Source: Bradyrhizobium monzae | GTDB taxonomy: Bacteria; Pseudomonadota; Alphaproteobacteria; Rhizobiales; Xanthobacteraceae | Assembly: GCF_021458635.1 (NCBI RefSeq) | Contig: NZ_JAIRDQ010000004.1 | Location: 186,001-250,000, forward strand | Direction: 5' to 3' | Length of the DNA stretch: 64,000 bases | The notes under the pieces: model-generated | Database searches by the model: none | What the model was told of the DNA's origin: nothing | What the model saw: only the letters and a program-made list of their open reading frames with translations | Position numbers and translations under genes: made by a program | Shown: positions 24,837 to 32,377 of the stretch, piece by piece | Position numbering within the stretch: position 1 is the stretch's first letter | Layout of the letters: each line of letters starts with the position of its first letter

Positions 24837-26099
24837 ATGACCACGACACCGCATCGCGTCGTCATCGTCGGCGCCGGCTTCGGCGGGCTGGAGACGACCT
24901 ACCGGCTGGCGGGGGCGCCGGTCGAGATCACGCTGATCGACCGCCGCAACCATCATCTGTTTCAGCCGCTGCTCTATCAGGTCGCGACCGCTTCGCTCGC
25001 AACCAGCGAGATTGCCTGGCCGGTGCGCCATTTGATGCGCGACCGGCGCGAAGTGACGACGCTGTTCGCGACCGTCAGCGGCGTCGATGCCGCCAGGCGC
25101 TGCGTGCTGATCGACGACGGCAGCGAGGTGCCCTACGACACGCTGGTGCTCGCCACCGGCGCGCGCCACGCCTATTTCGGCCATGACGAGTGGGAGACAT
25201 GGGCGCCGGGGCTGAAAACGCTGGAAGACGCGACCACGCTGCGCCGTCACATCCTGGTGGCCTTCGAGCGCGCCGAGCGCGAGACTGATCCGGCCAAGCG
25301 CGCGGCACGGCTGACTTTCGTGATCGTCGGCGCCGGCCCGACCGGCGTCGAGCTTGCCGGCACCATCGCCGAGATGGCGCACCACACGCTGCCCGCAGAT
25401 TTCCGCAACATCGACACCCACAAGGCCCGGGTGGTGCTGATCGAGGCCGGCCCGCGCGTGCTCGCAGGCTTTCCCGAGGACCTCTCGGCCTATGCGCAGG
25501 CCTCGCTGGAAAAGATCGGCGTCGAGGTCGTGCTCGGGCAGGCCGTCACCGAGATCAATCGTGAGGGCGTCGTGTTCGGCGGCAAGCTGCTCGAGGCCAA
25601 GACACGGATCTGGGCCGCCGGCGTGCGCGCCTCGCCGGCCGCCGAATGGCTGGGCGCACCGGCCGATCGCGCCGGGCGCGTGCAGGTCGAAGACGATCTC
25701 ACCATCCCCGGCCATCCCGAGATCTTCGCGATCGGCGACACAATCAATATCAACGCCTGGGAGGGCAAGCCGGTGCCCGGCATCGCGCCCGCCGCGAAGC
25801 AGCAGGGCCGTCACGTCGCCGAAACCATCAAGGCGCGGCTACGCGGCGAGAGCAAGGGAGCGTTCCGCTACAAGCACTCTGGCAGCCTCGCGCAGATCGG
25901 CAAGCGTCTCGCGGTGATCGATTTCGGTCGCATCAAGCTTCGCGGCACCATCGCGTGGTGGATCTGGGGCATTGCCCACATCTACTTCCTGATCGGCCTC
26001 CGCCACCGCCTCAGCGTCGCGCTGAGCTGGCTCTGGATCTACGCCCGCGACCAGCGCGCGGCGAGATTGATCACGCAGGGAAGCAGCAAGGTGGCGTAG
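24837..26099 (+). CDS. ndh: Type II NADH dehydrogenase (NDH-2)
   Basis: 420 aa from ATG 24837 (MTTTPHRVVIVGAGFGG); an in-frame ATG at 24801 would add 12 residues. Two Rossmann motifs are visible: the FAD site GAGFGGLETTYRL and the NADH site IVGAGPTGVELAGTIAEM, plus the second FAD motif IFAIGDT. The C-terminal amphipathic membrane-association region WWIWGIAHIYFLIGLRHRL is typical of NDH-2, a non-proton-pumping NADH:quinone oxidoreductase on the inner face of the cytoplasmic membrane. The 24528-24836 region upstream holds no other gene. Confidence 0.9.
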   Translation: MTTTPHRVVIVGAGFGGLETTYRLAGAPVEITLIDRRNHHLFQPLLYQVATASLATSEIAWPVRHLMRDRREVTTLFATVSGVDAARRCVLIDDGSEVPYDTLVLATGARHAYFGHDEWETWAPGLKTLEDATTLRRHILVAFERAERETDPAKRAARLTFVIVGAGPTGVELAGTIAEMAHHTLPADFRNIDTHKARVVLIEAGPRVLAGFPEDLSAYAQASLEKIGVEVVLGQAVTEINREGVVFGGKLLEAKTRIWAAGVRASPAAEWLGAPADRAGRVQVEDDLTIPGHPEIFAIGDTININAWEGKPVPGIAPAAKQQGRHVAETIKARLRGESKGAFRYKHSGSLAQIGKRLAVIDFGRIKLRGTIAWWIWGIAHIYFLIGLRHRLSVALSWLWIYARDQRAARLITQGSSKVA

Positions 26100-26112
26100 G
26101 GGTGATACTGTC

Positions 26113-26251
26113 GTGTCCGGGACGCGGCGCGTCATGCCGGGCGATGCAAAGCATCGTCCCGTATGACGCGACGCAGAGCCGGGACCCAGAAGTTATGGGC
26201 CCCGGCTCTGCAGCGCGGCGCTACGCGCCGCACTGCGTCCGGGGCACGAGA
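26113..26251. repeat. Dispersed repeat, family B copy 1
   Basis: About 139 bp beginning TGTCCGGGACGCG and ending GTCCGGGGCACGAG, with an inner pair AGAGCCGGGACCCA / GGGCCCCGGCTCT. A related copy lies at 29537-29671. It sits between convergent ndh and the next binding-protein gene and contains no coding sequence. Confidence 0.8.
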
Positions 26252-26267
26252 TTCACCGCTGCTGCAT

Positions 26268-27479
26268 TTACTTCACCAACTCGCACCCACCCTCCGCCAT
26301 CGGACGAAACGCCTGCTCGGCGGGAATTGTCGAGACCAGCTTGTAGTAGTCGTACGGGTACTTCGACTCCTCGGGCTTCTTCACCTCGAACAGATACATC
26401 GGATGCACGACGCGGCCGTCCTGGCGGATCGCGGTGTCGCCGAAGAGCTTGTCCTTGCCTTTGAACTTCTTCATCTCGGGCACGACGTCCTTGGCATTGT
26501 CGCTGCCGGTCGCAGCGACCGCGTTGAGAAAAGCGAGCGTGGACGCATAGACGCCGGCCTGGTTGCCGCTCGGCATCTTGCCGTTCATGCCGGGTCGCGT
26601 AGCGAACCGTTTTGCAAACGCGCGGGTGTCGTCGTTCATGTCCCAGTAAAAAGCTTCCATGAGCTGGAGGCCCTGCGCGACCTTGATGCCCATGCCGTGG
26701 ACATCGTTGATGAAGAGCAGGAAGGCGACGAGCTTCTGGCCACTCTGCTGGATACCGAACTCGGCGGCCTGCTTCACCGCGTTGATGGTGTCGCCACCGG
26801 CATTGGCAAGGCCGATCACCTGCGCTTTCGATCCCTGCGCCTGCAACAGGAACGAGGCGAAGTCGGAGGTGCCGAGCGGATGCTTGGACGAGCCGAGCAC
26901 CTTGCCGCCGTGGCCCTCGATGTATTTCTGCGCCTCCGCCTCGATACCCTTGCCGAGCGCGTAGTCGACCGTGAGAAAATACCAGTCCTTGCCGCCGCGC
27001 GACATCATCGCCGCCGCCGTGGTATTGCCGGTCGCCCAGGTGTCGTTGACCCACTGAATGGTATTCGGCGAGCAGGCCTTGCCCGTGAGATCGGCGCTCG
27101 CGGTCGACGATGCGAGGTACGTCATGCGGCTGTCGCGCAACAGCGTGTTGATGGAGAGGCCGACGGCCGAGTTCGGCACGTCGACGATGGCGTCGACGCC
27201 CTCGACGTCGAGCCACTTTCGCGCGATTGCGTTGCCGACGTCCGCCTTGTTCTGGTGATCGGCGTAGACGATCTCGACCTTGATTCCTTTGCCGCCACCG
27301 TTGAAATCCTCGGCCGCCATGCGCGCAGCCTCGACCGAGCCCATGCCATTGGTGTCCTGGAAAATGCCGGAGATGTCGTTGAGCACGCCAACGCGCACGA
27401 CATGGTCGGATATCTCGGCGCTTGCCGCGCCGCCGATCAGGCTCACCACCAGCGCGAGCGTCCACTTCAAGTTCTTCAT
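26268..27479 (-). CDS. Orphan Liv-type ABC substrate-binding protein next to the P450
   Basis: 403-aa periplasmic binding protein with a Sec signal peptide (MKNLKWTLALVVSLIGGAASA, cleavage after ASA). The mature part has VVRVGVLNDISGIFQDTNG, DVEGVDAIVDVPNSAVGL and WYFLTVDYALGKGIE, typical of Peripla_BP_6 proteins that bind aromatic or amide ligands. It is read in the same direction as the P450, 37 nt after the P450 stop, so the two are probably one transcript. It may deliver the P450 substrate (a para-substituted benzoate); that is inference from the operon. No permease genes adjoin. Confidence 0.9.
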   Translation of the reverse strand: MKNLKWTLALVVSLIGGAASAEISDHVVRVGVLNDISGIFQDTNGMGSVEAARMAAEDFNGGGKGIKVEIVYADHQNKADVGNAIARKWLDVEGVDAIVDVPNSAVGLSINTLLRDSRMTYLASSTASADLTGKACSPNTIQWVNDTWATGNTTAAAMMSRGGKDWYFLTVDYALGKGIEAEAQKYIEGHGGKVLGSSKHPLGTSDFASFLLQAQGSKAQVIGLANAGGDTINAVKQAAEFGIQQSGQKLVAFLLFINDVHGMGIKVAQGLQLMEAFYWDMNDDTRAFAKRFATRPGMNGKMPSGNQAGVYASTLAFLNAVAATGSDNAKDVVPEMKKFKGKDKLFGDTAIRQDGRVVHPMYLFEVKKPEESKYPYDYYKLVSTIPAEQAFRPMAEGGCELVK

Positions 27480-27516
27480 TGGTCCCTCCCCTTTATTGTC
27501 TTGGTCGCCGGCAGTG

Positions 27517-28725
27517 TCAGGCCGGCGTGATCGTCACCGGCAGGCTGTCGAGCCCGCGCAGCGTGTTGTTGAAGCGGCGCTTCGGCTCGCCCGTGATCTC
27601 GATGCCGGCAACGCGGCGGGCCAGGGCCGAGAGCATGGTCTCGCCCTCGAGCCGCGCCACGAGCTGGCCGACACACATGTGAATGCCCGAGCCGTAGCCG
27701 ACATGGCCGGAGGTGCGGCGGGTGATGTCGTAGCTGTCGGGCTTGTCCCAGCGCCGCGGATCACGGTTGGCGGCCGCGAGGAACATCAGCACTTTCTCAC
27801 CTTCGCCGACGGTCGCGCCTGACAATTCGACCTCGCGCGTCGTGGTGCGGAAGAAGGTCTGCACCGGGCTCTCGAAGCGCACGGCCTCCTCGAAGGCGTT
27901 GCGCGCGAGCGTGAGATCGCTGTGGAGGCGCTGCCACTGATCGGGGAAGCGAGCCAGGCAATAGACGGCGGCACCGATACCGTTGACCGTGGTGTCGAGG
28001 CCAGCCGACAGCAGCGAGCGTACCAGCAGCGGCGCTTCCGTCGCCGTGATGGCCCCCTCGTCGACATGAGTATGAATGCAGGCGCCGATGCCGCCCGGCG
28101 TCAGGTTGTCGCGCTGGCACTGCTCGGTGACATAGGCCTGGTGCGGCGCCGAGCGCGCGATCGCCTCCTGGCGCAGCTGGTTCGGTGGGCCGAAGGCGTT
28201 GAACACCAGGCTCGCATAGGGGATGAGGTGGTCACGTCCCTCAGGCTTCAGCCCCAGCGCGTCCGGGAAGATCGAAAGTGGATAGGCTTCGGCGAGATCG
28301 GCGATCGCGTCAAAGCTCCGCTTCTCAAGCAATAAGTCGATCCGTTCTTCCGCTGCCGCCGCGAAGCGGTCGCGGAGACCCTTCATCACAGTCGGCGACA
28401 GAACCTTCGACAGCACCGCGCGGGTTCGGGTGTGCTCGGGCGGATCGGCCTCGAGGATCAAGCTCGGCGGCCGCCACGGCGTCTCCTTCTTGAAGTCGGA
28501 CAGGCCGACGCCGCGGCTGGAGCAGAAGGTTGCGGGATCGTTCAGGACGGCATGGACCTCGGCATAGCGCGCCACGCCGTAGAGCTTCCATTTGTCGAGA
28601 TAGACGACCGGCCCTGTCTCGCGCAGCAGCTCGTGCGTGGGATAGGGGTCGGCAAAAAAGTTCATGTCGAAGGGATCGACGTCGAGATGCGGGACGCCTG
28701 ATACGGTCGAGCCGGGTGCGCTCAT
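27517..28725 (-). CDS. Cytochrome P450, CYP199A-type (para-substituted benzoate monooxygenase)
   Basis: 402-aa class I bacterial P450. The haem ligand is Cys351 in YGSGIHMCVGQ, the ExxR pair is Glu280/Arg283, and the acid-alcohol pair is Asp244-Thr245. Aligning to CYP199A4 of Rhodopseudomonas palustris (offset 7) places all carboxylate-binding residues I recall (Arg92, Ser95, Ser244, Ser247) at Arg85, Ser88, Ser237 and Ser240, and the pocket phenylalanines 182, 185 and 298 at Phe175, Phe178 and Phe291. CYP199A enzymes O-demethylate 4-methoxybenzoate to 4-hydroxybenzoate. They need a [2Fe-2S] ferredoxin and reductase, neither of which is in the window. A MarR gene is divergent. Confidence 0.93.
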   Translation of the reverse strand: MSAPGSTVSGVPHLDVDPFDMNFFADPYPTHELLRETGPVVYLDKWKLYGVARYAEVHAVLNDPATFCSSRGVGLSDFKKETPWRPPSLILEADPPEHTRTRAVLSKVLSPTVMKGLRDRFAAAAEERIDLLLEKRSFDAIADLAEAYPLSIFPDALGLKPEGRDHLIPYASLVFNAFGPPNQLRQEAIARSAPHQAYVTEQCQRDNLTPGGIGACIHTHVDEGAITATEAPLLVRSLLSAGLDTTVNGIGAAVYCLARFPDQWQRLHSDLTLARNAFEEAVRFESPVQTFFRTTTREVELSGATVGEGEKVLMFLAAANRDPRRWDKPDSYDITRRTSGHVGYGSGIHMCVGQLVARLEGETMLSALARRVAGIEITGEPKRRFNNTLRGLDSLPVTITPA

Positions 28726-28763
28726 AAAAGTCCTCCCTTATTTTGATCTTGTGAAACGGCCGC

Positions 28764-28789
28764 GCTTGCCCTTAGGTCTTTCGGCAAGC
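28764..28789. promoter_or_regulatory. Inverted repeat in the P450-MarR intergenic region
   Basis: GCTTGCC (28764-28770) and GGCAAGC (28783-28789) are perfect 7-bp arms 12 bp apart, 20 nt upstream of the MarR gene start and 39 nt upstream of the P450 start. It is the best operator candidate for the MarR regulator in this 83-bp gap, though the spacing is wider than usual for MarR sites. Confidence 0.35.
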
Positions 28790-28808
28790 CGCGAGACAGA
28801 TTCCCGAT

Positions 28809-29309
28809 ATGCCGCCTTCGACCAGATCCCGCCCAAAGCCTGCGCCCGCCGATATCGGGCCGACGCTCGATCTCGATCGTTACGTCCCGGCCTTCATCAC
28901 TTTCATCGCCAACAAGCTCTCGAACAGCGCGACGGCATTCTATCAGCGGCAGTTTGGCGTCAACGTCACGGAGTGGCGGATCATGTCGCTGCTGGCGATC
29001 GAGCCCGGCATTCCAGCCTCCCGCATCTGCCACGTCATCGGCTTCGACAAGGGCCCGGTGAGTCGCACGCTCGCCGGCCTCGAGAAACGCGGGCATGTGT
29101 CGATCCGCACCGACCCGAACGACGGCCGCACCCATTCGATCTCGCTGACCGCGAAGGGCCGCACCACCCATGACAAGGTCATCGTCGCGGCGTTCGAACG
29201 GGAGCGGCGTCTGCTGTCCTGTCTGAGCAAGGACGAGCGCGAGGTCTTGATCGACCTGCTGCGCCGATTGCACGAAAATCTCGGCGCAGTGACCAGCGGC
29301 AGCGCTTGA
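28809..29309 (+). CDS. MarR-family transcriptional regulator divergent from the P450
   Basis: 166-aa winged-helix regulator. The DNA-binding core is GIPASRICHVIGFDKGPVSRTLAGLEKRG with the wing RTDPNDGRTHSISLTAKG. MarR proteins usually repress neighbouring catabolic genes and release DNA on binding a phenolic ligand or its CoA ester. Divergence from the P450/binding-protein unit makes that its probable target. The N-terminal 20 residues (Ser/Pro/Arg-rich) look disordered, so a slightly later start cannot be excluded. Confidence 0.9.
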   Translation: MPPSTRSRPKPAPADIGPTLDLDRYVPAFITFIANKLSNSATAFYQRQFGVNVTEWRIMSLLAIEPGIPASRICHVIGFDKGPVSRTLAGLEKRGHVSIRTDPNDGRTHSISLTAKGRTTHDKVIVAAFERERRLLSCLSKDEREVLIDLLRRLHENLGAVTSGSA

Positions 29310-29690
29310 CGGAGCACGCGCTGGGTACAATCCGGGATCATCTCCAGGCATGCGCAGGCGTTTGCCCGCGGCACCCTCTCTGCCAAGCATCGTTTCCTCC
29401 AAGATCAGGCGCAGCGGTTCCTCCGCCGTCATCCTTGTCTCGAACGGTTCGCACAAATTAGTTGCTTCGGCAACAAAAGAATCATGCGGGACATTGCGGC
29501 AGCATGGCTGGCGTATTTGGGCTTGCCCAACTCTCGTGTCCCGGACGCGCTGCAGCGTGAAACGCTGCTGCGCAGAGCCGGGACCCATGCGCATCAGGAG
29601 AGATGGGCCCCGGCTCTGCAGCGCATCACTGCGTGCTACGCTGCGCCCGGGGCACGAGAGCGGTGGGCGTGGCGAGAGGCATTTTAGCCG
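29310..29690. other. Gene-free region between convergent marR and fcs
   Basis: 381 bp with no supported gene. It contains a TTCG-loop hairpin GTTGC-TTCG-GCAAC at 29461-29474, flanked by AATTA and AAAAG, and the family B repeat described separately. Both flanking genes end here, so it probably serves as a transcription-end region. Confidence 0.55.
29537..29671. repeat. Dispersed repeat, family B copy 2
   Basis: About 135 bp from TGTCCCGGACGCG to GCCCGGGGCACGAG with the inner pair AGAGCCGGGACCCA / GGGCCCCGGCTCT, matching the copy at 26113-26251 in order and ends but diverged in the middle. Confidence 0.8.
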
Positions 29691-31541
29691 CTACAGCCCG
29701 ATCCACTCACCGGAGGCATCATCATTCAGCCGCGCCACGGCCTCCGCACGCCGTGCCAGCACCGCGCGCTGGTTGATGTAGCCCTTGTCGGTGATCTCGC
29801 CGCCGTCGACCGACGGCGGTTCGGTGAGCAGCAGTGTGCGCGTGGCGTGGCCGGAGGAATTGGCGCCCTGCTGCTTCAGTCTTGAAAGCCCCTGTGCGAT
29901 GGCGATCCTGACATTGTCGTGCGCCAACACTTCGTTCACGCCCGCCGTTTCTGGCAGACCGGCATGGGCGCGACAGGCGACAATGTTCGGGAACACCAGA
30001 AACCGCACCTCGTCACCCCCATGGCCGGCCACGACGATGTCCTGCGCCAGTGGCGCAAGCGCGGCGATGCCGGCGACGCGCAGCGTGCCGACGCTGACCC
30101 AGGTGCCGGAATTGAGCTTGAAATCCTCCGCGACACGGCCATCGAAGAACAGACCGCGCTCCGGCCGATCGACATCCGCAAGCTTCACGGCGTCGCCGAT
30201 GAGATAGAAACCTTCCGCATCAAAAGCCTGCTTGGTCAGTTCGGGCGCGTTCCAATAGCCCGGCGTGACGTTGGGGCCGCGCACGCGGACCTCCAGCTTG
30301 TCGCCGGAGGCAACGAGCTTCAGCTCCGTTCCGGGAATCGGCACGCCGATATTGCCGGAACGCTCCGCAAGGAAATGGCAGTCGGTCGCCAGCGGCGACG
30401 TTTCGGTCGAGCCCCAGGCCGAAACCATCGGCATCGCACGGCCAACAGTCTTGATCGAAAGCTCTTCGAGAGCGTCCCACAAATTCTGCGGCAATGCTGC
30501 GCCGGCATAGAAGGCGAACTTCACCTCGTTGAAGAAATTCCGGCGCAGTTCCTCGTCGGCACGGAGCGCCGCAATCAGCATGTCGAAGCCACGCGGCACG
30601 TTGAAATAGACCGTGGGCATCACGCTTTTGAGGTTGGCGAGCGAGGTCGCGAACAATCCGGGCGCGGGCTTGCCGCCGTCGATATAGAGCGAGCCGCCAT
30701 TGCGCAGCACCAGATTGAAATTGTGGTTGGCGCCGAAGGTGTGGCTCCAGGGCAGCCAATCGAGAATGACGAGATCGCCGCGCCCCTGCTCCAGAAAGGT
30801 CCAGGTCTGCGCCTTGGCCTGCTGGCTCGAGGTCAGCATGCGCTGGGTGTTGATGACCGCCTTGGGGGCGCCGGTCGAGCCCGAGGTGAAAAGGAACTTT
30901 GCGATCGTGTCCGGCGTCACGGCAGCGAAGGCTGTTGCAACATCGCCGGTCTCAGGCGTTGCCGCGATGGCGCGGAAGGCAAGTGCCTCGGCGTCGCCAG
31001 CATTGCCACTGATGATCTGTGCCTTGTGCAGCGGTTTGATCGCAGCAAGCGCCGCGGCAAACGGCTTGGTGGCGGAAACGTAGATCGCGCCGGGGTCCAG
31101 CAGCGCGATCATGCTCTTCAGCTTGTCAAAATCCTTCGACATCAGCGAATAAGCCGGCGAAATCGCGGCCGAGGGCACGCCGACATGCTGGGCGGCCAGC
31201 GCAAGCAGCGCATGATCGATGCTGTTGTCGGAGAGAATGACGACGGGGCGCTCGGCACTGAGCCCCTGCGTCAGGATCCACGACGCCGCGGCGCGTACAC
31301 GCCGCAGAGCACCCGCGTAAGTCACGGTGGCCCAGGGCGTATCGGCGCCGTCACGCTCCGCGAGGAAGACCGTGTCCGGCGTCTGCTGCGCAAAATGTTC
31401 CAGCCAGTCGCCGATGCAGCGCGCGCCGTCGCGCAAGGGCTCGCCCGAGCGCAGCACGATGCTGCCGTCGGCGCGATGCTCGGCGACGGTCTTTGGCGTT
31501 GCGAACAGGCTCGAAACGTCTCCGCGAGTGGCGGATGTCAT
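29691..31541 (-). CDS. fcs: Feruloyl-CoA synthase
   Basis: 616 aa from ATG 31541, chosen because GGCGAGGAGGAAG precedes it; two upstream in-frame starts lack such a site. It is an adenylate-forming ligase with the P-loop FLFTSGSTGAPKAV, the SAWGSTETSPLAT adenine site and the hinge region GLFFDGRVAEDFKL. It matches feruloyl-CoA synthase, which activates ferulate, p-coumarate or caffeate with CoA for chain shortening to vanillin or 4-hydroxybenzaldehyde. The enoyl-CoA hydratase/lyase (ech) partner is not in the window. A MarR gene is divergent with a clear operator between. Confidence 0.88.
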   Translation of the reverse strand: MTSATRGDVSSLFATPKTVAEHRADGSIVLRSGEPLRDGARCIGDWLEHFAQQTPDTVFLAERDGADTPWATVTYAGALRRVRAAASWILTQGLSAERPVVILSDNSIDHALLALAAQHVGVPSAAISPAYSLMSKDFDKLKSMIALLDPGAIYVSATKPFAAALAAIKPLHKAQIISGNAGDAEALAFRAIAATPETGDVATAFAAVTPDTIAKFLFTSGSTGAPKAVINTQRMLTSSQQAKAQTWTFLEQGRGDLVILDWLPWSHTFGANHNFNLVLRNGGSLYIDGGKPAPGLFATSLANLKSVMPTVYFNVPRGFDMLIAALRADEELRRNFFNEVKFAFYAGAALPQNLWDALEELSIKTVGRAMPMVSAWGSTETSPLATDCHFLAERSGNIGVPIPGTELKLVASGDKLEVRVRGPNVTPGYWNAPELTKQAFDAEGFYLIGDAVKLADVDRPERGLFFDGRVAEDFKLNSGTWVSVGTLRVAGIAALAPLAQDIVVAGHGGDEVRFLVFPNIVACRAHAGLPETAGVNEVLAHDNVRIAIAQGLSRLKQQGANSSGHATRTLLLTEPPSVDGGEITDKGYINQRAVLARRAEAVARLNDDASGEWIGL

Positions 31542-31618
31542 GGCTTCCTCCTCGCCCATATTCGGGATCGGCCGCCGCCTCGTTCCGGGCAGCTTTGGCC
31601 ATAATGTTGGCCGGGGCA

Positions 31619-31639
31619 ATTGTTGTCGTCAACAACAAT
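31619..31639. promoter_or_regulatory. MarR-type operator between fcs and its regulator
   Basis: ATTGTTGT (31619-31626) and ACAACAAT (31632-31639) are perfect 8-bp arms separated by 5 bp, giving a 21-bp AT-rich palindrome in otherwise GC-rich DNA. It lies 78 nt upstream of the fcs start and 51 nt upstream of the marR GTG. It fits the size of operators bound by FerR/CouR-type MarR repressors. Confidence 0.75.
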
Positions 31640-31689
31640 CTTCCGTTGGAGCCGTCGAGGCGCTAAGCTCGCGCGGCAGGAGACACGAT

Positions 31690-32184
31690 GTGACAGCCAG
31701 CGCAGCCCGGACTTCCCGCCGCAAACGCACCGGCAATGGCGCGGCGCGGCGGATCGACGCGGACGAGATCGGGCTCGACGCGCTGGTCGGCCATGCCGGT
31801 TACGCGGTGCGGCGCTTCCAGATCTGGATTTTTCAGGATTTCATCAAGACGCTGGGCGACGTCGATATCAAGCCGACGCAGTATTCGGTGCTGACCGTGA
31901 TCGGCGCCAATCCCGGGCTCTCGCAGATGGCGGTGGCAAAGCGCCTCGGCATCGAACGTGCCCGGCTGGTGCATCTACTCGACAGCCTCGAGCAGCGCAA
32001 GCTCGTGAAGCGGATCAAGTCGAAAGAGGACCGGCGCTCGCACGCGCTGCATCTCACCGGCCAGGGTGAGACGGCGCTGGCCAAATTCAAGCGGCTCGCC
32101 GCCGAGCACGAGCGGCATGTCGAGGAGAAGATCGGCAAGGCCAACCGGGAGCGGCTGCTTCAGATCCTCGCCGGCTTCACCTGA
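31690..32184 (+). CDS. MarR-family regulator of phenylpropanoid catabolism (FerR/CouR-like)
   Basis: 164 aa starting at GTG 31690, with AGGAG 8 nt upstream; the frame is open further upstream but overlaps fcs antisense and lacks a start signal. The core is TQYSVLTVIGANPGLSQMAVAKRLGIERARLVHLLDSLEQRKLVKRI with the wing KEDRRSHALHLTGQG. It is divergent from feruloyl-CoA synthase, as are the coumarate/ferulate repressors that release DNA on binding the hydroxycinnamoyl-CoA product. The N-terminus is basic (RTSRRKRTGNGAARR). Confidence 0.88.
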   Translation: MTASAARTSRRKRTGNGAARRIDADEIGLDALVGHAGYAVRRFQIWIFQDFIKTLGDVDIKPTQYSVLTVIGANPGLSQMAVAKRLGIERARLVHLLDSLEQRKLVKRIKSKEDRRSHALHLTGQGETALAKFKRLAAEHERHVEEKIGKANRERLLQILAGFT

Positions 32185-32377
32185 TCTCGACTGCCCAATA
32201 TTTGCGCAAATGCCCAGAACCGGACCGAGGCGCGACAGCCTGCGCGCTAATCAGCGCATCCCCCAAGTCCCTGATCTCACGATAATATCGGAGGGGACTG
32301 CGCTGCCCGGATAATGTACACAATGGCACATCGCTTGCTTCAATCCGGGTGAGACCTGTTGCCGGAGTTTTATCGCC

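Noticed and set aside
24837..26099. NAD(P)H oxidoreductase as the missing ferredoxin reductase for the P450
   Set aside because: The C-terminal membrane-association region and NDH-2-type motifs fit a respiratory type II NADH dehydrogenase, and it is on the opposite strand with other genes between.
29484..29687. 67-codon plus-strand frame in the fcs-marR gap
   Set aside because: It coincides with the family B repeat; the related copy at 26113 does not keep the same frame open, so it is not coding.
29919..31604. 561-codon plus-strand frame opposite feruloyl-CoA synthase
   Set aside because: Antisense shadow of a gene with complete family motifs; no ribosome site and no recognisable protein features.
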